Shown here: in pieces, positions 21,670 to 33,133 of the stretch
Numbering within the stretch: position 1 is the stretch's first letter
Layout of the letters: each line of letters starts with the position of its first letter
DNA from: Ampullaceana balthica
Taxonomy: Eukaryota; Mollusca; Gastropoda; Lymnaeidae
DNA: 64,000 bases
NCBI GenBank assembly: GCA_944989445.1
Contig: CALYLW010000280.1
Location: 903,385 to 967,384 of the forward strand
Direction: 5' to 3'
Notes under the pieces: model-generated
The model's database searches: none
What the model was told of the DNA's origin: nothing
The model's input: only the letters and a program-made list of their open reading frames with translations
Made by a program: the position numbers and the translations under genes

Positions 21670-22900
21670 TTTTTGTTTGCAGAGTTAGTTTGGATTAGCA
21701 GTCTATGAATAAATTGTTAGCATATTTCATGTTTATAAATCTAGAACACCACTCTTTGTACTTATAAAAACAACAAAAAAAACGTGATATGATGTACAAA
21801 CCTTTCTGAAGTCATGAAAGGTGGATGAAAACAAGACTTTTAGAAATATGTGTTAGCTACAAAATTGCAATATCATTTTAATGGGAGAAAATTTAAAATT
21901 CCTTGGGTGCTTATTTAAATTTTGTAAAGCTATGAATTCAGATTTGCAAATTCATTCTATGTGTGTGTGTGTGTGTGGTGGTGGTGGGTGGGTGGGGGAT
22001 TGTTCATTAAGTTAATGCTGCTTACATGTTGATTTAAAATATGAAGTCGTTTATGGGCGACACAGCTTTTATTTTCAGAAACTCAATTACAGTTTAGGAC
22101 AATGGTATATTCTGTTGTTTATGCGTGAAAAAAATGTTATTTTTTAACGCAATTTCCCTTGGGAATGTCCGGCCTGTCTTTTCTAGCTTCGAACAGCAAC
22201 TCCTCCTGAACCATATCAAATAGAGGGTTCGGGTCTTTTGCAAATATATTAAGTCCCAAGAATGTGTTCGGGCCAAAAAGATTACCGAAAAGGTTTACTT
22301 GATTTCCTGGAAAATAAAAAAAAGCCCGAAAAATATCAGTATTTTGTCAATTTCTCGCCAACAATAACATATATTGGAGAGAACAAACGTCAAACGATAG
22401 CCAATAACATTTAGAACAATGTTGGAGAAGGAATATTTTGAAAATCTCTTTTGGTTCGACTCCCATAATTTTAGCAGCTATATGTAGATAGCAACTAATT
22501 TGTTTAGTTTCAGAATTATTGATTTGAAATGAATTTTAAATGTAATCTAGAATGATAGTTAATGGGGTTTTTCCGCTTTGTGAATGCTAATGTTAGACTG
22601 TTGCGCGGTGCGCATTATATTGACACATTCTTGGTGTGACTCTAGAATGATTTCCCTTGAATTAAAAAATTCGGAAATTCATTGTTGGAAATTGCGTTTA
22701 AATACTCATTCGAGTTAGTATTACTTGTTTTAAATTAAATTATTTCTTTAAAAGTTCAAGCATTTAGACTTATAATTACGTTTTATATGTGGTCCATCAC
22801 TTTACATCAACTTGAATGGTTCTTTCAAAAATTTATTTTTTTACCGGACTGTTAATTATCATGTGGTCTTGCTCCTGTTATTCTATTTGTATGTGTGTGG
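21670..22900. other. no gene recognised; GT microsatellite
   Basis: AT-rich sequence with a (TG)n tract followed by GGTGG repeats at about 21,961-21,995. I see no coding motif or repeat partner. A short minus-strand frame at 22,094-22,276 shows no family signature. Confidence 0.4.
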
Positions 22901-22912
22901 GTTTTTTTCTAT

Positions 22913-23410
22913 TTATCTTTGTTGATGTAACCATGTGTCTAATTCCTGTTCATATATTGAAGCTGCAACATTTTTGTTCGTTTGATTGATCTCTGTTTTT
23001 TTGTAGGCTTTACTTTGTAACAAATATATTCTTTCATTTATACCATCAACAAGATCGTTTCCTACAGCTTCATTAAACCCATGCATTTCCTTGATAATAT
23101 CAACTTTTTCTAAAATTCTAAAATTTTTAGATCTACATATGTAAACAGAGAGCACGACATTGCAATCAAATTATCAGGCAATGTAAAATTACGTGGAATT
23201 TCCTTTTAAAAAATGTAGTGTTTTTCTTAGTAAATGTATAACATAAAAACAGGGTATCTTTCCAAAAGAATTAAAATTACAGCCGTATTTTTCTCTATCT
23301 TCTTCGTGGATATTGCTTTGGAGTATAGATTTTAGTGTTGCAGTTTTTCCACTCTTTGACCTCGTCATAATGAACAAATGCACACGATGATCGCTTTCTA
23401 AATGTTCTTT
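22913..23410 (-). pseudogene. possible P-loop NTPase (AIG1/GIMAP-like?) fragment
   Basis: On the minus strand a frame reading CKEHLESDH...VHLFIMTRSKSGKTATLK contains a Walker-A-like SKSGKTATLKSIL, comparable to the G1 loop of AIG1/GIMAP GTPases (GKSATGNSIL), then IHEEDREKYG. It stops at 23,189. A second frame at 22,913-23,155 (FRILEKVDIIKEMHGFNEAV, then coil-like DGINERIYLLQ) could be downstream sequence of the same gene. The glycines usual before GK are changed and there are stops between the pieces. It may be a host pseudogene or part of an unknown repeat. Confidence 0.3.
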
Positions 23411-23519
23411 GCATGAAGTTTTTTACAATTCTTTAGTTGTTTCCTCGGCTTGTCAGATCTATTCATAATATGCTCTAATTAAAAAAATGAAGCAATGTCT
23501 GTTATTATTTTAGCAACAT

Positions 23520-24780
23520 CCCTATAAATACTGCGCCTAAGCGCGTCTGAGTGTGTGTAGGAGTGTGGGTGATCGCTATGCGGGGTAACTCCCGAAAATA
23601 AAATAAATTATTGAAAATTAAGACGTAAAAATAATAAATATTTTGGTGAACAAAGTAAAAAGAACCGCGGTTATTTAAATGTGATTTTTTTTAATAGTAC
23701 TATCCATCTCTGTGTGTGTTTATCTTTGTGTGTGCACGTGTGTGAATTAGTGTGTGTGTATGTTTTTGTTGTGAACTAAATGTGATGAAACGGTTTATTT
23801 TTATGTCTGGTAATGTTGCGCCTCTAACAAGACTATGTATATTTATTTATTTTTATTTTAAGAATTAATATTTGTTTGCAAATTACATCTTTACACTGTT
23901 ACCTTTATGTATTTCCGAGATGTATTTTATCCAGCCGTTCGAAAAATTGTTTGCTGTAATCTATCTATAGATGTCTACATTTATGTTCAACGTTAATCTG
24001 CCTAACGTTTTGTTTTCAAACCATAGTCATTGTTATTTAGCGTAATATTTTAACAATATTTATATATACTATTATTTTCTTTATTATCAAATACACAGTA
24101 TCATTTTACCACTTTTCTTTATATCCCGTATGTGTTTAATTTAAATACTCAATGTATTTGACATTTTAAAAGTTAGTTATAAATAATCAAATACTAACAA
24201 TGTATTCAATGCATTAGAGAAAGAAAGCACATGAGTGAAACCAGATACCAAACACTATAGCTTAGCCACTGTTAATATTCTTTTTGCATAAATTAAGTTA
24301 AACATGCTAGGTAAGTTATATTTATAAATTAAAAAATGCATGAAGCAAGTGATTAGTGATGAAAGCAATGCCAATGATTCTTAGGTGGTAGATTTATTTT
24401 CCTTCGGTGCTTAAATAGTTTACACGATTTTTTTTTCTGGAAAGATTGCTCCATAAACTGCCCCAAGGAAATAGAATGAATGAAAAAAAAAGTCGGTACT
24501 GTTATAGACGAAAATGGATTATATATAGGAGTTATATGCATGGACCAATGAGTGTGGGTAATAAGTGGAACAGCTATTTTTATATTGAGTACAACTTTAT
24601 GACCTTTTGAAATGTACCATTTATTAGTCAATAATATCGCCCAACCCTGGATGACATAAACACTATAGCTTAGCAAATGTTTTTATACTTTTGCATATAT
24701 TAAAATAAATCAGCAGGGTAAATTTTAAGCCCAGACATTGCGATTCAAAATGTTTTTTTAAAACAAATAAAACCCATGCA
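23520..24780 (+). repeat. R3 repeat, copy 2
   Basis: Begins TGCGCCTAAGCGCGTC, then CTATGCGGGGTAACTCCCG, also found at 28,725-28,790 and 28,870-28,910. The segment 24,141-24,455 recurs almost unchanged at 29,946-30,263, and 23,800-24,780 pairs with 18,770-19,140 inverted. It is a mosaic repeat without ORFs. Confidence 0.55.
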
Positions 24781-24952
24781 CACCTTACTTAAGCATCAAA
24801 ATTCACATAAATAATATGCTTTTTATGAGTTGGGTGGCACACACTTCGGGTATAAACTGTACGGTTCTTTAAGGTATAAATATATTTAGTGTAAATACAT
24901 ATCGTGGGTATTACGACTCAAATATAGGTTCTAGCATCAGAAAGTGCGTGCT

Positions 24953-25550
24953 CAAGCGAAAAAAATACACTAACAGCAACTGATATTTAGACATAACAGC
25001 TTGATTTTATTTGAGCAATATTATGCAACGAGGATAACGTTTTGTATAAAGACTGATTTCAAAGGCAGATCATGTGGTTTACTAAATGGCAGTTTTCTTT
25101 TAAGCTGTATAAACTTTCTTGAAAACATTCTATTTAAATTATTCTGATTTAATATCAAATGCCCTCAAATATATGTTATATATTAAGACCATTACCAAAT
25201 ATGTCAAAAGACCATTACCAAATATGTCATTTAATAAGCTAAAAAAAGCTACAATGAAAAAAGGCTTAAATACAAATACAAAGAAAAGTAATCATTTTTT
25301 TAGTGGAATCTGCCAATTTATTGCTTTGTTAATACTAGAAGAAAAGAGTGGGACGTCCTTTCAAAATGACATAATTTATTAGAAAATCAATCTCTATGAA
25401 TTTTTTTTAAAAAACATAGCTTTTATGTTAATATTCGTGTGAAAAGAAGATGCGTATATTAAACCCATAAACCATATTTTCACCCTACACTAAGCATACA
25501 TATTAAAATAAATATTATCTTGCTCAAATAATAACTAATTCGTCTTAAAC
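24953..25550 (+). repeat. R3b repeat, left half of LINE-interrupted copy
   Basis: AATACACTAACAGCAACTGA through GAGCAATATTATGCAACGAG and GCTACAATGAAAAAAGGC to ATTCGTCTTAAAC matches 27,983-28,295 in the same orientation. The LINE at 25,551 interrupts it. No coding sequence. Confidence 0.7.
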
Positions 25551-27575
25551 AGAGTTTTACAACTTCTTTTTACAACACTGGGCCCAATATTACATGCAAC
25601 TTTAGAAGAAGCTTACAACAACATGGAACTACCAAATTCAATGAACACTTCATACATCACACTTCTACCAAAGAAAGACACAGACAAAACACAACTTTTA
25701 AATTACAGGCCCATATCATTACTCAACACAGATTATAAAATTCTTACTAAAACATTAGCCAATAAACTAAAACCACATTTAAATACTCTCATTCATGTCA
25801 ATCAACAATGCAGCATTAAAGGCAGGGACATCAACAACCACAATCATTTAATCAGAGACATTATTCAATATACAAGTGAAAAACAAATTCAAACATGCAT
25901 ATTATCACTAGACCAGGAAAAAGCCTTTGACAGGGTAGACCATGCATACCTTCACAAGATATTACAACACAATAAAGTAGGGGAGTATTTTTGTAATTGG
26001 GTTAAAATTCTATACAGAACGCCTATCAGCAATCTGATAATAAATAATATAATTTAAAAAAACATTGCAATTAAAAGATCAGTTAGACAAGGGTGTCTTT
26101 TATCCCCTTATCTATATATTCTATCCTTTGAACCACTTATAGAGAAAATCAAAATGGAGAAAAACATTACAGGAATAGGGATCCCTGGAGCCAGAGATAT
26201 TAAAGTGATTGCTTATGCAGATGACACGGTATTTTTCCCCACAAATGATAGGTCAATTCATAAAATAATTTCAATTTTTCAAGATTTTGGAAAAGGTAGA
26301 GGGTCCAAGAATAATGTAAACAAATCTGAAATTATGGGGATAGGTAGGTGGCAAGATAGACTAGATTTCCCCTTAGGCATAATTAGAAAGGAGAGTCTTA
26401 GAATTTATGGGATCTTTTATTCCAATAATCAAACACAGACAAACAATGAAATATGGAGGGATATTGAACAATCAATTAAATAAATTATTGACAAAAACAA
26501 ATACACAGCACAGACAATTTTTGGAAGGAGCACAATTATAAACACATATGTCATCCCCAAAACAATATATACAGGAACAATATGGGAACCCCCACCGATA
26601 ATTTTATAAGAAATTAACTCACACATAACTAAATACATATTCCAAGGAACAATACACAATATCAAACAAACAACACTAATACAATCTAAGCTAAATAGAG
26701 GAATAAACTTGCAAGACATACAAACAAAAATACAAGCACTCAGAAAAAAATGTAAAGGACAAGCCATTAAAAAAAGATCAGAAAATACATTCAAACATTA
26801 TTACTAAGGAATCAGAATAGGACATTTAATAGCAATTGATAACAGCACACACTGAAAATTACATGGGTAGAAATCAATCACAATTTCATACAGCATGCAT
26901 CAAAGCAATAAAAGGTAATGAATAAGTAGTACACAAAACAACCAAAGAAATATATACACATTTAATAAAAAGACAAGCAACACCTCTAAACAATAGAATT
27001 AAATGGACACAAGTTTATGGAATTAAAAACACGGAGGAAACTTTAAAAAATACACATATCAAAGAAATATCAAATAAAGAAAAATAACATACAGACTAAT
27101 TTACAATACAACACCAGTCTCATCAAGAAATTATAAAGACAGAGGTGCAAGAATAGGCTGTCCACTCTGTAGGTCAGGAGCTGATGAGACAGAACAACAT
27201 TTATATCTCACATGCAATACAATTTTACAAACTAAAAACACACTCCAACAATTCATAAAAGCAGGCACAATACACAAGGTAGATATAGATAAAGCAATAA
27301 CACTAAACATAATACCAGACTCTATAAACAAGAAACAACAAACTATAAGCTTAAAAAATACTTTCACAGTACAGAAAACACATATGGCATCACAGACTTA
27401 CGGCATTCTTCCATAACCACAGTTACACAAACATAACATTAGAACACATTTTTAGACAAACAATTCAAAACATGATATTAAACAGAACAGAAGATAATTA
27501 AGGTTTTTATGTTTAAGAAATAATAATATATAATGTACATTTTGTTTGTTACATTCAAAAAAAAATAAAAAAAAA
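25551..27575 (+). pseudogene. L1/Tx1-like LINE, 5'-truncated ORF2 with RT
   Basis: One frame runs through the whole insert. It contains LLFTTLGPIL, then LLNYRPISLLNTDYKILTK (RT block), LSLDQEKAFDRVDH (motif A, catalytic Asp), RSVRQGCLLSP, and IAYADDTVFF (YADD, motif C). LNRGINLQDIQTKIQAL follows, then a C-terminal CPLCRSGADETEQHLYLTC knuckle at 27,159. Premature stops lie at 26,055, 26,481, 26,608, 26,804 and 26,850. The endonuclease and ORF1 are absent because of 5' truncation. It ends in an A-rich tail at 27,558-27,575. Motif order and the CCHC-like tail fit the L1/Tx1 group. Confidence 0.9.
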
Positions 27576-27962
27576 TAATTTCATGCTTAAACTAAACAAT
27601 GTAATTGGTGTTTTTCAGAGCATTTTCCTAGAACCAAAGGAATCATATGGAAAGATATTTTTAATTTTTTTTTATTCATGTGAAAAGAAATTGAGCCTTG
27701 CCGATTAGATTTTTATAACTGTTAAGTACATTTATATTCTTTTGGAGTATATTATATAGAGAAAAGCATGCGTTTTTAAAGCAGACATACCAAAATTGAT
27801 GGTTAATATTTAAATTCATCATACTCTCTATATTCTCGACAGACATATCGTGAATTTTATAAAAAGTGGTTTGATTTATCACTACCCTAATTTCATGATG
27901 CATATACATTCATTTTTAAGGGAAATTTGAGACCCAAAAGCAAATAAAGTTATTTTTTAATT
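27576..27962 (+). repeat. R3b repeat, right half after the LINE
   Basis: TAATTTCATGCTTA, CCTAGAACCAAAGGAA, GCCGATTAGATTTTTATAAC and TTGTGCCTACCCTG match 28,297-28,681 in order. The two halves plus the uninserted copy define the LINE insertion point. Confidence 0.7.
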
Positions 27963-27974
27963 GTGCCTACCCTG

Positions 27975-28715
27975 TTCTTGCAAAAAATACACTAACAGCA
28001 ACTGATATTGTGACATAACAACTTGATTTTATTTGAGCAATATTATACAACGAGGATAAAGTTTTGTATACAGACTAATTTTTTAAAAACTATTCTGTTT
28101 TAAAATCAAATGCCTACATAATATATGTTATATATTAAGCCCTAACTTATATTCATTTTATAAGCTAAAAAAGCTACAATGAAAAAGGCTTGAATATAAA
28201 TACAAAGAAAAATAATCCGTTATTTAATTGAAACAAGTTTATGCCAATTAATTGCTTTGTTACTATGCTAAAAAAATATCCTATTCGTCTTGAACTAATT
28301 TCATACTTAGCTTATAAAATGGAGTGGGTGATTTTGAGAGCTTTTTCCTAGAACCAAAGGAAATCAAAGATATTGTTTTCATTTTTTGATTAATGGAAAA
28401 AGAAATTGATCCTTGCCCATTAGATTTTTGTAACTGTTAAGGACCTTTGTTATTCTGGTAAAGCATATAGACAAAAGCGTGCGTTATTAAAGCAGAAATA
28501 CCAACATTGATGGGTAATATTTAAATTCATCGTACTATCTATTTTCTAGACACACATATCGTGATTTTTATAAAGAAGGGGTTTGATTTATGACTACCCT
28601 ATTTTCCTGATACGTTTACACTCATTATTAAGGGGAATGTGAAACTCAAATCCAAATAAAGTTATTTTCATTGTGCCTACCCGTAGCATCGCACGGGCAT
28701 TGCTCTCGTCCCTAT
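27975..28715 (+). repeat. R3b repeat, uninserted copy
   Basis: Contiguous equivalent of 24,953-25,550 plus 27,576-27,962 without the LINE (junction ATTCGTCTTGAACTAATTTC near 28,290). The right end CCCGTAGCATCGCACGGG can fold as a hairpin with stem CCCGT/ACGGG-like pairing, followed by GCATTGCTCTCGTCCC, reminiscent of Helitron 3' ends; that is tentative. Confidence 0.65.
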
Positions 28716-28935
28716 ATATATTGCGCCTAAGCGCGTCCGAAGCCGTGTGTGTGGGTGCTCGCTATGCGGGGTAACTCCCGAAAATAAATTAAATTATTGA
28801 AAATTAAGACGTTAAATAATAACAGTTTTGGTGTCGAGATTAACAAGACGGCGTTTCTCGCCATAAAATATTGTGGCTTGCTATGCGGGGTAACTCACGA
28901 AAATAAAATAAATTATTGAAAATTAAGACGTAAAA
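28715..28935 (+). repeat. R3 leader repeated twice
   Basis: GCGGGGTAACTC(C/A)CGAAAAT followed by TTATTGAAAATTAAGACGT occurs at 28,767 and again at 28,887. The same block is at 23,580. A piece of the 19.3-kb R3 copy (GTGTCGAGATTAACAAGA) lies between the two. Confidence 0.6.
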
Positions 28936-29446
28936 AAATAAAATACTTTAAAAAAATCTTTTTTTAAAAAGAACACGCTTTTATTCACATATAGAAAGTG
29001 CACTAAAAAGAAGAAAATAAACGTTTTCTATGATAACAGGTGAAATCCGTGAACCTATCCACTGCACATACAAGTGTGGGGCGCTGAAATTTTGAGATCT
29101 CTCAGATTTACACAACTCATTTCTGTTTGCAATTATTCTTTTGCATATAGTTAAGTATTTCTAATTAATATGATAGTAGCATGTATATGATAAAAGTTGT
29201 GAAACTTTTAATGTTTATTAATATTCATACTCATAAAAATTTGTATCTATGTTTCGCAGCCTTGCACATGATAGAGAGTTGTGAAGAGCGCCCCACGCTT
29301 TTATGTGCAGTGGATAGGTTCACGGATTTCACCTGTTATCATAGAAAACGTTTATTTTCTTCTTTTTAGTACACTTTCTATATGTGAATAAAAGCGTGTC
29401 CTTTTTAAAAAAAAGATTTTTTAAAAGTATTTTATTTTCTACTTTT
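28935..29446. mobile_element. R2-associated foldback element
   Basis: Left arm 28,935-29,096 (AAATACTTT ... GACACGC-type block ... GTGGGGCGC) and right arm 29,278-29,446 are complementary with only scattered differences, around a ~180-bp loop. The loop is the inverse of the 21.34-21.51 kb loop, so the same foldback occurs in both orientations. There is no ORF; it looks like a MITE or the palindromic terminus of R2. Confidence 0.75.
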
Positions 29447-29945
29447 TAGTCTCAAAATTTTTTAATTGATTCTTCGATCAATTAAATTTAATTAGTTATG
29501 CCCCTTTTCGTTACAGATTTATGTATAATACAAAAAAAAACATTTTCCCTAACTGAAAATTGAACCTCGTACCCCCATGTCGGCAATCGATCACGCTTAT
29601 ATTTCGGCCAGCAAGACTTGATGTTGATAGTGCTTTTTAAAGTTATAATAAAAACTCTTTAAAATTCACGTCTGAAGCCCACACATCTTTTTTACCACTA
29701 TTTTTTTTATACCAAACACCTCATAAGCGCCCGCCCAACGTTTTATACCACGGTAATGTGTCCACGTGGTGAGCTCATGGATGTCAACAAAGCAGACGGG
29801 TACCGTTGCTTATATATAGACTATAGATAAACTAAAAATACAATAATTTCAATACGGTACATTCGATCGATCTGAAATTTTGAAGCAATGCATTGTCATC
29901 CAAGATCTATCTGTGGTAAAATTTTGAGATCTCTAGGATCATCAG
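29447..29945 (-). repeat. R2 repeat, copy 4 (inverted)
   Basis: Complement of 20,105-20,591 with close agreement over CATCTTTTTTACCACTA, CGCCCGCCCAACG and CAAAGCAGACGGGTACC. It includes the tRNA-like module at 29,542-29,621 on the minus strand. It breaks off inside CTCTAGGATCATCAGAAG at 29,944, where an R3 segment begins. Confidence 0.65.
29542..29621 (-). other. tRNA-like module in R2 copy 4
   Basis: Complement of the 20,504-20,583 module, with GGTTCAATTTTCAG as the B-box-like part and a T run on the minus strand (AAAAAAAAA at 29,532). Confidence 0.4.
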
Positions 29946-30263
29946 AAGTATTTGACATTTTAAAAGTTAGTTATAAAAATCAAATACTAACAAAGTAGTC
30001 AATGCATTAGAGAAAGAAAGCACATGAGTGAAACCAGATACCAAACACTATAGCTTAGCCACTGTTAATATCCTTTTTGCATAAATTAAGTTAAACATGC
30101 TAGGTAAGTTATATTTATAAATTTAAAAAATGCATGAAGCAAGTGATTAGTGATGAAAGCAATGCCAATGATTCTTAGGTGGGAGATTTATTTTCCTTCG
30201 GTGCTTAAATAGTTAACACGATTTTTTTTCTGGAACGATTGCTCCATTTCCCCAAGGAAAAAA
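29946..30263 (+). repeat. R3 segment, direct copy of 24,141-24,455
   Basis: TTTGACATTTTAAAAGTTAG through ACACTATAGCTTAGCCACTG to GATTGCTCCAT matches 24,141-24,455 with few changes. It is followed by an A-rich and (TA)n tract. Confidence 0.75.
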
Positions 30264-30266
30264 AAA

Positions 30267-30298
<32 letters not shown>

Positions 30299-30610
30299 CT
30301 AGCGTACACCCGTCAAAAATGACGGAAGTTTTCAGCTGAAATCTATTTATTTTATAAAAAATGCACTTTTTTAGGGCGCCCACGGCGCCGGCCTTTTTCT
30401 TTTTAAAATATATGATTAACCATAATCTAATTCTCTTTTTTCAATGTTCCCTTTTCCAAAATTAAAATATGAGCGAAAAGAATGACGTCTTATAATATTT
30501 TTTTTTACAGCGCATATTTAATTTGCACACCTTTTAATGCTTTGGTGCAGTAATTTGGTTTTCCCTGCTTTCTAAAATTAGAAGCGTCAGGACAGACTGA
30601 CTTGCGTGAC
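30299..30610 (-). mobile_element. Helitron-like 3' end H3
   Basis: On the minus strand the sequence ends CCGTCATTTTTGACGG (6-bp stem, 4-nt loop), then GTGTACG and CTAG before T at a (TA)n tract. That is the textbook Helitron 3' terminus: a hairpin about 7-10 nt upstream of CTRR. The body shares AAAATATGAGC, ATGACGTC and TTTGGTGCAG blocks with the H4 element at 32 kb. The right boundary is approximate. Confidence 0.6.
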
Positions 30611-30630
30611 AATTGCAAATTATATATATA

Positions 30631-30689
<59 letters not shown>

Positions 30690-30872
30690 AAATAAAATAA
30701 ATAAACAAGAGACAAGACATTGTTATAAAAGAATTCAGTCTACACTGTTTTTAGGAGAATGCTAAAATTCATTGAAATGTTATCCCTTATTGAAGAGTTC
30801 GAAGTCAAGTGGCGTGCCACTTAGATAAATATAATTTGTAGACATCTATCCCATGTCGACATCACTATTTAG
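30611..30872 (+). repeat. long low-copy repeat, block A left part
   Basis: Starts at a (TA)n tract (30,620-30,688) and continues TAGGAGAATGCTAAAATTC, TGTTATCCCTTATTGAAG, GAAGTCAAGTGGCGTGCC. These match 59,420-59,500 in block B, which also starts after a (TA)n tract. Confidence 0.6.
30807..30822. other. 16-bp near-palindrome AAGTGGCGTGCCACTT
   Basis: The same site, as the perfect palindrome AAGTGGCATGCCACTT, occurs at 56,693-56,708, and a mutated form is at 59,480-59,495. Each is preceded or followed by the ACTTGACTTCGA / TCGAAGTCAAGT extension. Confidence 0.7.
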
Positions 30873-31479
30873 CAGTGCTGCCAGCGACAATTTTGGGAAA
30901 AACCTAGCCAACAAGTAAAAAAAACCTAGATCCGAAAGAAAAAACCTAGACACGCTAAAAATAAACAAATATGACGCCACAAAGCTCCCCCCTCCTCACA
31001 AAACCTATAAATTATTTTAAAAAGTTATAAAAACAAAAAAGGACGTATAAATTAAATTAAATTACTTAACATTGAAATTGATCATGTTTCTAATCACGTT
31101 ATTATTAAGTATCGATTTAGTGTAAGACTGCATTATAATATAGTAACACGCGCGGAGTCATTTAATACGTCATTAAATAAATTTGTTGCAAGCAATCACA
31201 TATTTAAGTGGAGCTTTCATTTAAAATTGTGCATTTTTGATGTGACGTCACAGTTGTTAAACACCTCCCACCCCATTGTGACACATTTCACTTAAGTGTG
31301 ACACCCCCCTCCTACTTTTAGATGCGAGTAATCATTTATAGACGGCCCCTAAGGTATGTTGTACATAACAATTTGTAAAATATACCTACGTCTCCATTTA
31401 TTCATCACTTATGTAATCTTTCCTATAAATCTTATTGGCAGTCTTTCAGCATTCTTTGCATCATTTTTATTTTATCTAA

Positions 31480-31740
31480 TTAAAGAAGCTCCTTTTATAC
31501 AGGATATTATGGAGTCTTACTTTTATCCATTGTTTATTTCTAGTCTTGTATTTTTATTTGAGTTTTAAATGTTGATAGAGTTTTGGTTTTCCTCATTTGA
31601 TCGGGTAACCTATTCAACTTCCAAAGCCCGGACGGAAAGTACGAGAATTTGTATGAGTTTGTTGTTGCATACGGAGTAGGAAAAGTGTTTTTATAACTTT
31701 GTCTATCTGAGGGTGGTATTAAATTATCTTTGGTTTATAT
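31480..31740 (-). repeat. CR1-like LINE 3' end fragment
   Basis: Diverged minus-strand copy of the 6-kb LINE end: GAAGCTCCTTTTATACAGG, GTTTTGGTTTTCCTC, CCCGGACGGAAAGTACGAG, TTGTCTATCTGAGGG. It has lost the GATAA tail. Confidence 0.65.
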
Positions 31741-31948
31741 CATGAATACTTGAAAGAATATACTCTCAACTCAGGCAGAAGAAAATGGTAGAGCTGTTAG
31801 TTTGTGATGACGTGTAATAAAATTGAATATTTTGGCTCATTTCATTGTTTTTATCTTGTACCAGATTTCTTTTGACAGATGGTTCTGGTGCCACAACAGC
31901 GCCAACTTTAGAATTCAGTGAGGTAGAGCTATGGATATATATAATATA

Positions 31949-33133
31949 CTAGGTTGCGCTGAGGCGCCGTGGCGCCTACGGCGTCCACTTTTTCCAAATG
32001 CCCAACTAACTTATCCTTGTTTGATAAATACTTAATATTGAACATACTGAAATGTACACAAAGCATTTTATAATAGGGATTATAGTGCGCCTACGGCGCT
32101 CACTGCAGCTGTGGGGCGCCTACGGCGCCTACCCTTTTTTGTGAAAAGCCCAAGTAACTTATCATTCTTTCATAAATACGAAATAATAAACTTGCTGATA
32201 TGTACACAAAGTATTTTATAATTATGAATAATCAAATTATATTTTTACATAGTTCCCTTTTCAAAAATTAAAATATAAGCTAAAACAATGATGTCCTATA
32301 ATATTTATTTTTTACAACGCGTCTTTAATTTATAATTATTTTGCACACCTTTTTGCGCGCCTTTCCATGCACGCCTTGAATTAAAATATAAGCTCAAAAA
32401 ATGACGTCATAGCGTTCCACATCCATCCAGACAGTGAGTGACTTGGACTATTATTTTATTTATCATATATATATTTACGCTCAATTATGTAGCCTAACGC
32501 TAAGGGACATCACTCTGCTTTTAAAAATTTTGTGTTTTAAGCAGTGCTGATTGACTCAAATAGTTATTTTTTGGTGCAGTACTTTGGTGCGCTGCTTTCT
32601 AAAATTAGTTAAAAAATCGTGTGGTGATTAGCACTGTCAAAATTATTACATAAATACTTTGTTTAATTTTCAGGAATATTTCGTATTTATCATACAAGGA
32701 TAAGTTACTTGGGATTTTAACCAAATAAAAAACAACCTCTATTTTAAATTACTTTGTGTAAATTTTAAGTAGTTTAATATTACGTATCTATCATACAAGG
32801 ACAAGTTTGTTGGGCTTTTTAAAAAAAGTGGGCGCCGTAGGCGCCCTAAATAAAAGTGGGCGCCGCAGCACAACCTATATTATATACATACTTTCTGTAC
32901 ATTTCAGGAATATTTCGTATTTATCATACAAGGATAAGTTACTTGGGCTTTTGACATAAAATTTTATTTTTTTTAAAATTAAATTTATACTTTGTGTACA
33001 TTTAAGAAATTTTAATATTACGTATTTATCATACAAGGACAAGTTAGGGGGCTTTTGAAAAAGGTGGGCGCCGTAGGCGCCCTTTAAAAGGGGGGGGGCG
33101 CCGCAGGCGCCACGGCGCCGCAGCACACACTAG
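31949..33133. mobile_element. H4: two outward-facing Helitron-like 3' ends
   Basis: CTAG at 31,949-31,952 (minus-strand 3' end) and CTAG at 33,130-33,133 (plus-strand 3' end) are each preceded by GGCGCC-rich palindromic sequence (GGCGCCGTGGCGCC and GGCGCCACGGCGCC). A third, CTAG-less GGCGCC end lies at about 32,830-32,870. The interior repeats TATTTATCATACAAGGA(T/C)AAG three times. It could equally be read as a DNA transposon with long imperfect inverted ends; no ORF helps to decide. Confidence 0.5.

Noticed and set aside
26429..27367. Minus-strand ORFs of 121 and 78 codons over the LINE
   Set aside because: They lie antisense to the L1/Tx1-like RT frame and have no motif of their own.
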